NCBI RefSeq assembly: GCF_000093025.1
Contig: NC_014207.1
Span: 2,604,001 to 2,668,000, forward strand
Length of the DNA: 64,000 bases
Reading direction: 5' to 3'
Source: Methylotenera versatilis 301
GTDB taxonomy: Bacteria; Pseudomonadota; Gammaproteobacteria; Burkholderiales; Methylophilaceae
The translations under genes and the position numbers were made by a program. A model generated the notes under the pieces. That model was given only the letters and a program-made list of their open reading frames with translations. It had not been told where the DNA came from and ran no database searches. The first letter of the stretch is position 1; every line of letters begins with the position of its first letter. Shown one piece after another: positions 1 through 8,688 of this stretch.

Positions 1-491
1 GAAACGTCACGATTATCATGACGACCAATGCTGGCGCAGAGAACTTGTCTAAAGCAAACATTGGCTTTACCAATGCGAAACAAGCAGGTGATGAGCAAGC
101 TGATATTAAACGTTTATTCTCACCTGAGTTCCGTAACCGTTTGGATGCAACCGTGTCATTCGCCGCATTGTCACAAGACATTATTATTCGTGTTGTTGAT
201 AAATTCTTGATTCAACTTGAAGACCAATTGCATGATAAAAAAGTGGAAGTGACTTTTAGTGATGCATTGAAAGCTTACTTGGGCAAAAAAGGTTTTGATC
301 CATTGATGGGTGCAAGGCCAATGGCTAGATTGATTCAAGATACGATTCGCAAAGCGCTTGCCGATGAGTTATTGTTTGGCAAACTAGCCAACGGCGGCAG
401 CGTACATGTGGATATTGACAGCAAAGATGAAGTGAAATTGATTTTTGCGGATGATAAAGCGCCATCAGAAAGCGCATTAGCAGAAGTTTAA
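1..491 (+). CDS. clpA: ATP-dependent Clp protease ATP-binding subunit ClpA (3' part only)
   Basis: The gene enters from the left edge already in frame, so only the last ~160 residues are present. ClpA is the AAA+ unfoldase that feeds substrates to ClpP in the cytoplasm. The visible part begins in the second AAA+ module at a TTNAG motif, continues through SPEFRNRLD (arginine-finger/sensor region) and reaches the C-terminal small domain with GARPMARLIQD and LADELLFG, both typical of ClpA. The first ATG in the window is internal, not the start. The gene ends at a strong hairpin shared with the convergent glutathione transferase gene. ClpB and other HSP100 proteins are less likely because of the ClpA-like C-terminus. 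Confidence 0.93.
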   Translation, partial: NVTIIMTTNAGAENLSKANIGFTNAKQAGDEQADIKRLFSPEFRNRLDATVSFAALSQDIIIRVVDKFLIQLEDQLHDKKVEVTFSDALKAYLGKKGFDPLMGARPMARLIQDTIRKALADELLFGKLANGGSVHVDIDSKDEVKLIFADDKAPSESALAEV

Positions 492-518
492 ATTTGCATT
501 ATTTCTAGTAGTAAAAAC

Positions 519-551
519 AACAGCCAGCTTATTCAATATAAGTTGGCTGTT
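519..551. terminator. bidirectional intrinsic terminator between clpA and the GST gene
   Basis: A 12-bp stem (AACAGCCAGCTT against AAGTTGGCTGTT, one G-U pair) encloses a 9-nt loop. There is a T-run on the right and an A-run on the left, so it can serve both convergent genes. The stem overlaps the last codons and the stop codon of the minus-strand GST gene. Confidence 0.8.
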
Positions 552-1131
552 TTTCCATCACACTGATAAACAATTCAGATTCAATAAGTCTACTCAGCCA
601 AAGCTGCAGTTTTGGATAAGATGCAGCTTCAAACCAAGCAGAGTCTACCGCAGCAAACTGGCGTACAAATGGGAAGATTGCAATATCAGCCAAGCTAGGC
701 GTGGTGCTGAATAAATATATATTTTCAAGCAGCAGGTTCTCAAGCTTTTGCAAAAACACTTCACCATCCGCCCGATGCTGTATTTGCGTTTTACTTGGGT
801 AACGTTCGGGATACTTGTAAGCATCTAAAGCCTGTTTAAACGCAGTATCATTCTCAAGAATAAGTGTATCAGCACTTGCAGAGGCATTGGCGCCTAGAGC
901 ATGCTGTTGCAATGCCCAATGCATAATATCCAAGCTCTGCTCAATCACTGTGCCATCTTGCAGCACCAGCACAGGTACAGTGGCTTTAGGTGAAACTTGC
1001 AGCATGTGTGCTGGTTTATCGCGTAATGAAATTTCACGAATCTCAACATCAATCCCGGCCAGCTTAAGTGCCATACGCGCACGCATGGCGTAAGGACAAC
1101 GTCGATATGAATATAGGATTGGTAAAGCCAT
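529..1131 (-). CDS. glutathione S-transferase family protein
   Basis: A 200-residue cytoplasmic protein with a thioredoxin-fold N-terminal half (about residues 3-80) and an all-helical C-terminal half. The N-terminal motif CPYAMR (residues 12-17) puts a cysteine at the usual catalytic position, as in glutaredoxin-2-like and other Cys-type GSTs. The VP pair near residue 52 (cis-proline) and EQS near 64-66 fit the glutathione-binding site. The family conjugates glutathione or reduces mixed disulfides; the substrate here cannot be read from sequence. It is convergent with clpA and lies 12 bp downstream of pyrD on the same strand, so the two may be co-transcribed. Confidence 0.85.
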   Translation of the reverse strand: MALPILYSYRRCPYAMRARMALKLAGIDVEIREISLRDKPAHMLQVSPKATVPVLVLQDGTVIEQSLDIMHWALQQHALGANASASADTLILENDTAFKQALDAYKYPERYPSKTQIQHRADGEVFLQKLENLLLENIYLFSTTPSLADIAIFPFVRQFAAVDSAWFEAASYPKLQLWLSRLIESELFISVMEKQPTYIE

Positions 1132-1143
1132 TACACTTTAAAA

Positions 1144-2160
1144 CTATCCAAGTGTTTTACAAATATCATGCACTAGCTTAGGCCCTTTATAAATCAGCCC
1201 GCTATACACTTGCACAAGATCTGCCCCCACTGCGACTTTTTCAACCGCGTCCGCTCCGCTCAAAATACCACCCACACCAATAATCGGCAAAGCACCTTGC
1301 AAGCGTTGTGATAGTTGTTGAATCACCAACGTTGACTTCGAACGTACAGGCGCACCAGATAAGCCGCCGGTTTCTTCTGCATGCTCCATGCCCTGCACCT
1401 TTTCGCGAGATAAAGTTGTATTAGCCGCAATCACACCGTCGATTTTATGTTGCATCAACAAATCAGCGATTTCATTCACTTGCTCAAGTTCTAGGTCTGG
1501 CGCGATTTTTAAGGTAATAGGCACATATTTACCATGCTGATCTGCGAGCTTGGTTTGTTCTAATTTGAGCGTAGCCAGCAAGTGAGACAAAGCCTCTTTC
1601 TCTTGTAGAGCACGTAGGTTTTTAGTATTAGGCGATGAAATATTCACGGTGATATAGCTGGCGTACGCATACACTTTTTGCATACCAATCAAATAATCAT
1701 CTACCGCATTTTCCATCAGCGTATCAAAATTTTTGCCGATGTTAATACCCAACACGCCTTTGTATTGTGCTGCTTTCACGTTCTCGATTAAATTATCCAC
1801 ACCCAAGTTATTAAAGCCAAAGCGGTTAACAATGCCTTGCGCCTCTTTTACCCGAAACAAACGAGGCTTAGGGTTACCAGGTTGAGGTCGCGGTGTCACG
1901 GTGCCCACTTCAATAAAACCAAAACCTAATGCAGCCATGCCATCAATCACCGCGCCATTTTTATCTAAACCCGCAGCCAAACCCACTGGGTTAGGGAACG
2001 TAATCCCCATGACTGTTCTTGGCTGACAGGTAGGCGCTTGGTTTAAGCATTGCGTTAAATGCAACTTAGTCGCTAGCTTTAGACTCTTAATAGTGACATC
2101 ATGCGCGACCTCGGCATCTAAGCAAAACAACAAAGGTTTTGCCATAGCGTATATATTCAT
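1144..2160 (-). CDS. pyrD: dihydroorotate dehydrogenase (quinone), class 2
   Basis: Catalyses the fourth step of pyrimidine synthesis, oxidising dihydroorotate to orotate and passing electrons to membrane quinone through FMN. The 338 residues match the class 2 family in length. Visible landmarks are [40 protein letters not shown], and NISSPNT with the catalytic-base serine at residue 175, the same number as in E. coli. IGVGGI and LVQVYSG near the C-terminus form the FMN phosphate site. The amphipathic N-terminal stretch that sits on the membrane is present, supporting the chosen ATG. It is divergent from the downstream diguanylate cyclase gene, with about 110 bp between them. Confidence 0.96.
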   Translation of the reverse strand: MNIYAMAKPLLFCLDAEVAHDVTIKSLKLATKLHLTQCLNQAPTCQPRTVMGITFPNPVGLAAGLDKNGAVIDGMAALGFGFIEVGTVTPRPQPGNPKPRLFRVKEAQGIVNRFGFNNLGVDNLIENVKAAQYKGVLGINIGKNFDTLMENAVDDYLIGMQKVYAYASYITVNISSPNTKNLRALQEKEALSHLLATLKLEQTKLADQHGKYVPITLKIAPDLELEQVNEIADLLMQHKIDGVIAANTTLSREKVQGMEHAEETGGLSGAPVRSKSTLVIQQLSQRLQGALPIIGVGGILSGADAVEKVAVGADLVQVYSGLIYKGPKLVHDICKTLG

Positions 2161-2271
2161 ATTGGGCTTAATCTTTTAAATTGATGGGTAAAGTTGCTGG
2201 TGTCTGTGAAATGACATTTATCTTAGCGCTATTATAATTAAAATTACTGGAATGCTAACCCTAAGTTATAC

Positions 2272-3450
2272 ATGTTGAACTATAAGAAAGAAATCATCTA
2301 TCCGCTGCTTGCAGCGTCGCTATTAATTAGCGTGGTCATGCTGAGTCTTTTTTATACGATGTACAATTTAAACAAAATCGAGAAGAACAAAGACTTCATC
2401 GACACGCAACGCTTTAACATTATCACACTTAGAAATGCGGTATTAGATGCTGAAACCAGTCAGCGCGGATATTTAATCACAAATAATGTCACGTTTCTCG
2501 ATCATTACAATGAAGGTAAAATTCAGGCGTATAAAACCTTAGATAAACTCTCTAAAAGTAGCGAGAAGCTACCCTCTCTAGCGCCAATTTTAGAAAAAAT
2601 ACAGCGACTCTGCGACGATAAATTTAGCATTATAGAAGCCAGCACCTCAGTGCAACTCAATGCCGGTTCATATGCCTCTCACCTTAGCTTATCTAAAGAC
2701 CGCGGCAAGGCCGTTATGGATAATATCCGCACAGCATTAATGGAAGCTGACAAAGATCTGCTTGAGCGTCGGCATACACTTAGTAACCGTATGCAAACAA
2801 CTATCCGTTACAGCATTATTGCAGGCGTCAGTCTAGCAGTAATGATTTTCGGCATATTGATCTTTTCATATTTACACACACTACACTTATTTAAAGTCAT
2901 TTTATCCAGCTCAAACAAGGTTGATCACCTTAGTCATCAAGCCACACATGACCCACTCACCAACTTACTAAACAGACGTGGATTTGAAAACAGGCTACAA
3001 AACATTCACGATAATGCGATTATAGAAAAACAAAAATATGCCATTTTTTATATGGACTTAGACAATTTTAAAACCGTCAACGACCAATACAGCCATGCAA
3101 TAGGCGATCAACTTCTCATTACCGTCAGCCAGCTATTTCAAAACTGTTTAAGAGAACACGATGCCTTAGCTCGCTTGGGCGGGGACGAATTTACTTTAAT
3201 CGTGCAAAAATTTAAAGACAAAGACGAGCTAGAAACACTAGCCAACCGACTTATCAACGCATTAAAAAATCCGATTCCAGTCGAAAATGCCATGCTATCT
3301 GTTGGTGTAAGTATAGGCGTGGCTGTTCACCGCTCAGATGCATTCACCCCAAAAAAACTCATGATGGCTGCGGATAAAGCGATGTATCACGCTAAAAATT
3401 CAGGTAAGAATAAAGTCGTTTTTTTGAATAAAGCTGCAAGTCAAAACTAA
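2272..3450 (+). CDS. membrane diguanylate cyclase (CHASE3-GGDEF)
   Basis: A predicted inner-membrane enzyme making cyclic di-GMP from two GTP. An N-terminal membrane helix lies at about residues 9-33. A periplasmic sensory region of CHASE3 character follows, with the typical LRNAVLDAETSQRGYLIT stretch near 53-70. A second membrane helix is at about 180-202, and a GGDEF domain fills residues 220-385. The active-site RLGGDEF is intact (GGDEF at 303-307). An RxxD inhibitory site (294-297) sits exactly five residues before it, so product feedback inhibition is expected. No EAL domain is present. The signal sensed is unknown. It stands alone, followed by repeat sequences. Confidence 0.92.
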   Translation: MLNYKKEIIYPLLAASLLISVVMLSLFYTMYNLNKIEKNKDFIDTQRFNIITLRNAVLDAETSQRGYLITNNVTFLDHYNEGKIQAYKTLDKLSKSSEKLPSLAPILEKIQRLCDDKFSIIEASTSVQLNAGSYASHLSLSKDRGKAVMDNIRTALMEADKDLLERRHTLSNRMQTTIRYSIIAGVSLAVMIFGILIFSYLHTLHLFKVILSSSNKVDHLSHQATHDPLTNLLNRRGFENRLQNIHDNAIIEKQKYAIFYMDLDNFKTVNDQYSHAIGDQLLITVSQLFQNCLREHDALARLGGDEFTLIVQKFKDKDELETLANRLINALKNPIPVENAMLSVGVSIGVAVHRSDAFTPKKLMMAADKAMYHAKNSGKNKVVFLNKAASQN

Positions 3451-3459
3451 AGCCACTAG

Positions 3460-3480
3460 ATTCCGTGTCGAGCACGGAAT
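3460..3480. repeat. REP-like palindrome (8-bp stem)
   Basis: ATTCCGTG and CACGGAAT flank a 5-nt loop just after the cyclase stop codon. It has the same ATTCC-core organisation as the two ATTCCCGC palindromes downstream but a different inner stem. It could double as a 3' end structure for the cyclase mRNA, although no T-run follows. Confidence 0.6.
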
Positions 3481-3537
3481 GACGGAGTATTTATGATTCC
3501 CGAAATAACAGCAGACTGAGTAAGCGACCACTTACTG

Positions 3538-3645
3538 TCATTCCCGCGTAGGCGGGAATCTAGGCGACGTGAATTCCAAGATTACATCCATCAACAACCA
3601 TATATGACCACCTCCTAAACTGGATTCCCGCCTACGCGGGAATGA
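3538..3645. repeat. pair of ATTCCCGC REP-like palindromes in opposite orientation
   Basis: Two copies of a hairpin, ATTCCCGC / 4 nt / GCGGGAAT, lie at 3540-3559 (loop GTAG) and 3624-3643 (loop CTAC). They are mirror images of each other and flank about 64 bp. This is the common bacterial repetitive extragenic palindrome with the 'attcccgc..gcgggaat' core; paired inverted copies are typical of REP/BIME units moved by RAYT-type transposases. No such transposase gene is in the window. A degenerate third copy lies near 44429. Confidence 0.75.
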
Positions 3646-3705
3646 CGTACGAGAGGTTTTTGCATTAGTCCACCAACCATGAAACTCACCGTTTTTGAAT
3701 TGAGT

Positions 3706-3901
3706 CCCCTGCTACCGCGCCTGTTCTGCTCAGCTTCATGGGAGCTTTCGGCAAGCGGCTGTTTGAGCGTAGCGAGTTTCCGATTGCCGCCCATGAAACT
3801 TAGCAGAACAGGAATCAAGCGGTAGGGGGTAGCCTTTTCTTTGGTTTCTTTCTTTTGGCTAAGCAAAAGAAAGTAACTCGCATGTCGCGCGAGAGCGACA
3901 T
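3706..3901. repeat. composite inverted repeat with nested arms and two extra hairpins
   Basis: Three arm pairs are nested. CCCCTGCTACCGC at 3706 pairs with GCGGTAGGGGG at 3819. CCTGTTCTGCT at 3720 pairs perfectly with AGCAGAACAGG at 3802. TTCATGGG at 3735 pairs with CCCATGAA at 3790. The RNA would fold into one long interrupted stem of about 125 nt. It is followed by a 10-bp hairpin, CTTTCTTTTG/CAAAAGAAAG (3848-3873), and a 7-bp hairpin, ATGTCGC/GCGACAT (3882-3901). The structure resembles a small non-autonomous mobile element, but terminal duplications were not identified. Confidence 0.55.
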
Positions 3902-3945
3902 CATCAAAATTGCTAATATAGTTCAATCAACCTATTATGTAGTCA

Positions 3946-4647
3946 ATGCAAACTCGTAATCAAATCGAAGATGTTATAAAAAATGGTCTTGTAGAAGACA
4001 TTTTTCGCATGGAAAGCGCACTGTTCTTGCTTGAAAAAATCGGTGAGCGGGCGACTGACATAAATAGCGCTAATCGTGGTAATTTCTCAGAGCTTTTCGG
4101 TACTCTTCAGCGAGCGCTTAATACAGAAGCAATCTTGGCTGTAGCAAGAGTTTACGATGAACCAAGCAAACGATACCCAACAAGATGTATAAAAGGTGTT
4201 TTTAAACATCTTGTTGAATTTGCACATGAACTTCCAGAAATAAGAGAGCCATTCCAATTAGAGCTTTTGCTTAAGACTAGAAATGTACCTATAGAGTTAA
4301 TTAAGTCTATAAAAGTTAATCCAACAGAGTTCCCGCTATTATTTTCCAATTACTTTAATAATGAATTAATGACTAGCCACTCAGAAGCTATGGAAAAACT
4401 AAAAACACTCAGAGATAAGGCAATGGCTCATAACGAAAATAAATTAGTGAGCGGACCGACTTGGGGAGCACTTACAGAACTTATAGAGTTTGCTAAATAC
4501 ATTGTTGGTGCGTTGGGCTGGGCTTATTTAAGCATGGCATACACAATAAATGGGGACTATATACTTACAAATGATGCTAAGAGACCATCATTTGCTATGT
4601 CTCGTTTATTGAAAAACGTTTATGAAAGTTTGTATCCGCCAAAATAA
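3946..4647 (+). CDS. HEPN-domain protein, AbiU2-like
   Basis: A 233-residue, largely helical cytoplasmic protein. Its clearest motif is R156-x5-H162 in the stretch LRDKAMAHNE, which fits the Rx4-6H signature of HEPN ribonucleases. The upstream LNTEAILAVARVYD helix is also reminiscent of the AbiU2 branch of HEPN proteins, known from phage-abortive systems. RNase activity and a defence role are inferences. There is no clear Shine-Dalgarno before the ATG, and an in-frame stop sits just upstream. The gene is A-rich, stands alone, is flanked by palindromic repeats and ends in a hairpin, all compatible with acquisition by transfer. No adjacent antitoxin (e.g. MNT nucleotidyltransferase) is present. 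The general HEPN call is firmer than the subfamily. Confidence 0.6.
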   Translation: MQTRNQIEDVIKNGLVEDIFRMESALFLLEKIGERATDINSANRGNFSELFGTLQRALNTEAILAVARVYDEPSKRYPTRCIKGVFKHLVEFAHELPEIREPFQLELLLKTRNVPIELIKSIKVNPTEFPLLFSNYFNNELMTSHSEAMEKLKTLRDKAMAHNENKLVSGPTWGALTELIEFAKYIVGALGWAYLSMAYTINGDYILTNDAKRPSFAMSRLLKNVYESLYPPK

Positions 4648-4662
4648 GTTTATGGCGGATAC
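4632..4662. terminator. hairpin at the 3' end of the HEPN gene
   Basis: A perfect 10-bp stem, GTATCCGCCA against TGGCGGATAC, has an 11-nt loop containing the HEPN stop codon. No T-run follows, so it may be an mRNA-end structure rather than a true intrinsic terminator. It separates the convergent HEPN and molybdoenzyme genes. Confidence 0.45.
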
Positions 4663-4672
4663 TCAAGATAAA

Positions 4673-6805
4673 TTACCCCAATCTCACTTCCACCAAATTA
4701 TCACTAAACGTAGTCGAATGCCCCATATCCCCAAACTCCGCTGAACTAATACAATTCACCGTCCCATTATTCAACTGCCTCCAATACCCAAGCGTTGCAA
4801 CCACAATCCCAGCATTCACATCATCCGAAATTCTCGCCAAACCTTCAAATGCACCACGGTCATTAAACACCTTCACTATATCGCCCGCTTTAATATTACG
4901 TGCTGCAGCATCCAACTGATTAATCATCACAAACTGCTCGCCCTGCCCTTTAATCTTCTCCGTCACATTGGCATAGCATGAGTTTAAAAAACTATGACTC
5001 TTGGGCGAAATAATATTCAAAGGATACTTAGCCGCCAAAGCTGGGTTTGTATCAGGCGTTTCGCGCGACGCCACATAATCAGGTAGTGGGTCTATATCCT
5101 CACCCGGTTGAAAGCCTTCGTACATTTGGCGGAAAGGCCCTGCCACAAAGTTTTTAGCACCTTCTGCGATGAATTGACATTTGCCACTGGGCGTAGGGAA
5201 CTCCCCTTTGGCATGCCGTGCGCGGATATCTTTATCGCCAAAGGCTTTCAAGCGTGCAAAGCCGTGTTGGCGCAAATAATCTAAATCAATGCCTTCGCAG
5301 GTGGGTGAAGCCCAATCCACGTAATTCTCTAGGCACTCGGTATCGTTCCATTTGAAATTATCTTCTTCATAGCCCATACGTTTGGCAAGCTGCCTGAAAA
5401 TTTCATTATTTGGAAGCGCCTCGCCCGGTGGATCTATGCATTTTTCATTGTAAGTGAGGTATAAATGCCCCCACGACAGCACCATGTCTTCCATCTCAGC
5501 GCCCATGGCGGCTGGCAGCACAATATCGGCATAGGCTGCGGTGTCAGACATAAAGTGTTCAGCCACCACTGTGAATAAATCTTCACGCTCCAAACCTTTA
5601 ATAATTTTGTCGGTTTCAGGCGCTTGCGTGATGGGGTTGGTGTTCCATACCATCATCGATTTAATCGGCGTATTGAGTTTGGTTTCACCAGTAAGTACGC
5701 GACCTAGCTGTAAGTTGTTAACGACTGGCGTGCCTTCTGGAATTAAATCTGGACGCGAAATCACATCAAACTTATATGGATGCTCCCATACAGGAAACTG
5801 CAAAGCACCACCGCCTACGTGGCGCCATGCGCCTATCAGCGCAGGCAAGCATGTGACCGCCCGAATGGCTTGGCTGCCTCCATAACTTCTTTCTAGCGCT
5901 ACGCCTAAGCGAATCGCTGCTGGTGGCGTGGTGGCGTATTCACGTGCAAATTTACGAATATCTTCTGCTGAGATGCCTGTGATTTCTGCCGCCCATTCTG
6001 GCGTGCGAGTTTTAGCGCGTTCAGCGAGCTCTTTGTAACCTAGTGTGTAATTATCAACATAGTCTTGGTCGACTAAGCCTTCTGCAATAATCACGTTCAT
6101 CATCGCCATTGCGAGTGCGCCATCTGTACCTGGTTTTGGCGCAATATGCCAATCAGCCTCTTTCGCGGTTTTAGAGGCGTAAGAATCAATCACTACAACT
6201 TTTGCGCCACGCTTTTGCGCCTCATGAATGATGTGCCAGTGATGTAAGTTAGTGCTCACTGAGTTACATGCCCAAATGACAATATATTTGGAGTGGCTAA
6301 AACTTTCAGGGTCAACGCCCGCGGTCGGGCCAACGGTTAATAACCATGCAGTACAAGAGCCTTCACCACAAAAAGTGCGTTCACATACAGTTGCGCCCAT
6401 GCGGTTAAAAAACGCATCGCCACCGTTAAGGCCATGCACCAAGCCTTGGTTGCCCAAATAGCTATTCGGCATAATGGCGTGAGGGCCATCACTAGCGATA
6501 ATAGCTTTCCATTTACTGGTAATTTCAGTCAGCGCTTCATCCCACGTAATCCGTTTAAATTGCTTACTGCCTTTAGGGCCTGTGCGCTTAAGCGGATAGA
6601 GCAAACGATCTGGGTGATAGTGACGTTTTTCGTAATCTTTGAGTTTGACGCACAAGCCGCCGCGGGTCATGGGGTGGTCTTTATTGCCGGTGACTGAGAT
6701 AAGTTTGTTATCTTTAACGGTATAGACCATGCTGCAAGTATCTGGGCAGTCGTGTGGACAGCCGCCGTGAAAGGTTTTAGTGGATGTATCAGTTGGTGCG
6801 TTCAT
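4673..6805 (-). CDS. molybdopterin-dependent oxidoreductase with N-terminal [4Fe-4S] cluster
   Basis: A 710-residue member of the DMSO-reductase/formate-dehydrogenase superfamily, binding bis-MGD molybdenum cofactor. Cysteines 16, 20, 24 and 52 (CPHDCPDTC, then GGLCVK) form the N-terminal iron-sulfur site. GDAFFNRMG, RLGVALERSYGG and LPAAMGAEMEDM follow in the cofactor-binding domains, and a C-terminal molydopterin dinucleotide-binding domain contains SPKSHSFLNS. There is no twin-arginine signal, so it should be cytoplasmic. I chose the ATG preceded by GAGGAGAG, ten codons inside the longest frame. No electron-transfer or chaperone subunit lies beside it. Substrate is unknown; formate or another small molecule would be a guess. 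Confidence 0.85.
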   Translation of the reverse strand: MNAPTDTSTKTFHGGCPHDCPDTCSMVYTVKDNKLISVTGNKDHPMTRGGLCVKLKDYEKRHYHPDRLLYPLKRTGPKGSKQFKRITWDEALTEITSKWKAIIASDGPHAIMPNSYLGNQGLVHGLNGGDAFFNRMGATVCERTFCGEGSCTAWLLTVGPTAGVDPESFSHSKYIVIWACNSVSTNLHHWHIIHEAQKRGAKVVVIDSYASKTAKEADWHIAPKPGTDGALAMAMMNVIIAEGLVDQDYVDNYTLGYKELAERAKTRTPEWAAEITGISAEDIRKFAREYATTPPAAIRLGVALERSYGGSQAIRAVTCLPALIGAWRHVGGGALQFPVWEHPYKFDVISRPDLIPEGTPVVNNLQLGRVLTGETKLNTPIKSMMVWNTNPITQAPETDKIIKGLEREDLFTVVAEHFMSDTAAYADIVLPAAMGAEMEDMVLSWGHLYLTYNEKCIDPPGEALPNNEIFRQLAKRMGYEEDNFKWNDTECLENYVDWASPTCEGIDLDYLRQHGFARLKAFGDKDIRARHAKGEFPTPSGKCQFIAEGAKNFVAGPFRQMYEGFQPGEDIDPLPDYVASRETPDTNPALAAKYPLNIISPKSHSFLNSCYANVTEKIKGQGEQFVMINQLDAAARNIKAGDIVKVFNDRGAFEGLARISDDVNAGIVVATLGYWRQLNNGTVNCISSAEFGDMGHSTTFSDNLVEVRLG

Positions 6806-6906
6806 ACTTCTCTCCTCAAAGATTATGTCAGGCAACTTACAACTATTTAATCTCGCAACGATTTAATCACTTTTATTTTTTAAATTATTCTTATATTTTT
6901 CTCAAT

Positions 6907-6924
6907 ATATACCAACCTGTATAT
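6907..6924. promoter_or_regulatory. candidate operator palindrome between two divergent genes
   Basis: ATATACCAACCTGTATAT has 6-bp perfect arms around a 6-bp centre and lies in the AT-rich space between the molybdoenzyme gene and roxA. Its size and shape suit a dimeric repressor of TetR or GntR type, but no such regulator gene is nearby. The surrounding AT-rich DNA makes chance palindromes fairly likely. Confidence 0.3.
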
Positions 6925-6975
6925 CAATGCAATGGCATAATTATCAACTAAATTATCAAGCAAGCTTTTAAATAA

Positions 6976-8154
6976 ATGAAAACAAAAAACAATCCATTGC
7001 AATTACTCGGAGGCCTAACGCCAGAGGCATTTCTAGCTGAATATTGGCAGAAAAAACCTTTGCTGATTAAAAATGCTATCCCTGACTTTACGGGCCTGTT
7101 AAGTCCTGATGAACTCGCTGGCTTAGCTTGCGAGGATGAAGTGCAATCGCGTATTGTGGAATATAAAAAAGGTAAATGGCATGCCACACAAGGCCCATTT
7201 GATGATGGAGCCTTTGCAAACTTGCCTGAAAAACCAACAGCAGATAATAATTGGACCTTGCTCGTACAAAGTGTGAACCATCACTTACCAGAAGGCGCCA
7301 CCCTGTTACAGCAATTCGATTTTATTCCACACGCGAGGCTTGATGATTTAATGGTGAGCTACGCGCCCAATGGCGGCGGTGTAGGGCCACATTTTGATAG
7401 TTATGATGTATTCCTATTGCAAGGCCAAGGCAAACGTCTATGGCGCATTAGCGAGCAGACGGATTTAAGTTTGGTTGAGGGCGCGCCATTACGTATTTTG
7501 CAAAACTTTGATACCGCCCAAGAGTGGTTACTTGAAGCCGGCGATATGCTTTATTTGCCGCCTCACCTTGCGCACTGGGGCATTGCCGTGTCGGATGGAG
7601 CTATAGATTGCATGACCTATTCTATTGGCTTCAGGGCGCCTAAAAACCAGGAGCTCGCTACCGAGTTTTTAGGTTTTATGCAGGATCAATTGAATCAAGA
7701 TAAGCTTGTATTAGATGGAATCTATCAAGATGCAGATTTAAGCTTACAAGACCACCCTGCCGAAATTGGCAAAGAAATGATTACTAAAGTCAGTGCGAAT
7801 TTACAAAAGATTCAATGGTCAGATAAAGTGATAGCAGAGTTTTTAGGAACGTATCTTTCTGAACCTAAAGCCGATGTTGTATTTGAACCGAATAAAAAAA
7901 TGTCTATGCGTAACTTTAGTGAAAAGCTAGCAAAACTCGGCATTGCACTGGATTTAAAAAGCCAAATGCTATTTTCCGCAGATAATTTTTATCTCAATGG
8001 CGAGGTCGCTACATGGATAGGTGAGTCTGCAAACATTCTGACTAAGCTTGCAGACCAACGTTATATTGAGGCTAGCAACATTCAAGATGCACTATTGCTG
8101 CAACAGCTTTATGATTGGTATATTGTCGGTTACCTGAGTTTTGATTCTTTATAA
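6976..8154 (+). CDS. roxA: ribosomal oxygenase (cupin/JmjC; RoxA/YcfD-like)
   Basis: A 392-residue 2-oxoglutarate/Fe(II) oxygenase. In E. coli the homologue hydroxylates an arginine of ribosomal protein L16. The iron triad is visible as H139 and D141 in GPHFDSYDVF and H200 in PPHLAHWG, with the DSBH fold at about residues 110-215 and a C-terminal winged-helix region that supports dimerisation. Length is slightly above E. coli YcfD (373). N-terminal LTPEAFLAEYWQKKPLL is characteristic of the family and supports the ATG chosen. It heads a probable three-gene operon. The identity of the ribosomal target is inferred by family only. Confidence 0.88.
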   Translation: MKTKNNPLQLLGGLTPEAFLAEYWQKKPLLIKNAIPDFTGLLSPDELAGLACEDEVQSRIVEYKKGKWHATQGPFDDGAFANLPEKPTADNNWTLLVQSVNHHLPEGATLLQQFDFIPHARLDDLMVSYAPNGGGVGPHFDSYDVFLLQGQGKRLWRISEQTDLSLVEGAPLRILQNFDTAQEWLLEAGDMLYLPPHLAHWGIAVSDGAIDCMTYSIGFRAPKNQELATEFLGFMQDQLNQDKLVLDGIYQDADLSLQDHPAEIGKEMITKVSANLQKIQWSDKVIAEFLGTYLSEPKADVVFEPNKKMSMRNFSEKLAKLGIALDLKSQMLFSADNFYLNGEVATWIGESANILTKLADQRYIEASNIQDALLLQQLYDWYIVGYLSFDSL

Positions 8155-8181
8155 GATATTCAAATTGGGGCATTTCAACCT

Positions 8182-8688
8182 ATGACGACTAACGACATTA
8201 ATAACGAGCTTATTCCAGATCAGATCATGGTCGGTGAGCACCTCTACGCAGAGGCCATTAATCTCATTTTAACCAGCGCAGAGCGTGAGTTATTGGTTTT
8301 TGATCAAGATTTAAGTCATGGTGATTTTGCCAGCAAGCAAAAATATGAGTTGTTTCAAGCGTTTTTAAATAAAAGCCCAAGCAATCAATTAACAATTGTT
8401 TTACAAGACACAGGATTTTTTCAAAACAGATGCCCACGCTTACTAGATTTATTAACGATTTACGGGCACAAAATGACGGTGTACGAAACTAATCAAACGG
8501 CAAAGCATGCAAAAGACTGTTTCGTATTGGCTGATGACAAGCATTACGTTAAACGTATTCACATCGACCAAGCGCGCTTTAGGTATGGCTTAGACGACCT
8601 TGCAACCGCGGGCTTACTCAATACGCGGTTTAAGGAACTGCTTGAAGCGACACATGATGTTGTGACTATTTCAAGGCTAGGTTTATGA
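8182..8688 (+). CDS. conserved protein of DUF7931 / PLD-like type
   Basis: A 168-residue soluble protein with no signal peptide. It resembles a betaproteobacterial family in which this domain is sometimes fused to a GNAT acetyltransferase, so homologues are often mislabelled as acetyltransferases. The sequence has a phospholipase-D-like alternation (ELLVFDQDL, LTIVLQDTGF, HAKDCFVLADDKHYVKRI) but no canonical HxKxxxxD motif, so catalytic activity is doubtful. It lies 27 bp after roxA, and its TGA overlaps the ATG of the secretin-like gene, indicating translational coupling. Function unknown. Confidence 0.65.
   Translation: MTTNDINNELIPDQIMVGEHLYAEAINLILTSAERELLVFDQDLSHGDFASKQKYELFQAFLNKSPSNQLTIVLQDTGFFQNRCPRLLDLLTIYGHKMTVYETNQTAKHAKDCFVLADDKHYVKRIHIDQARFRYGLDDLATAGLLNTRFKELLEATHDVVTISRLGL

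Larger units (their letters stand above)
3451..3945. other. gene-free interval of 495 bp made of palindromic repeats
   Basis: I see no credible gene here. The interval holds three short REP-like palindromes, a larger composite inverted repeat and two further hairpins, listed separately. A 103-codon minus-strand frame runs through it, but its sequence is only the translation of the repeats, so I did not call it. The interval separates a core gene from a probable defence-type gene. Confidence 0.75.

Noticed and set aside
3615..3926. 103-codon minus-strand frame in the repeat region
   Set aside because: Its translation (ending HSRVGGNPV and containing GGNRKLATLKQP) is the reading of palindromic repeats; such frames recur as false genes wherever these repeats occur.
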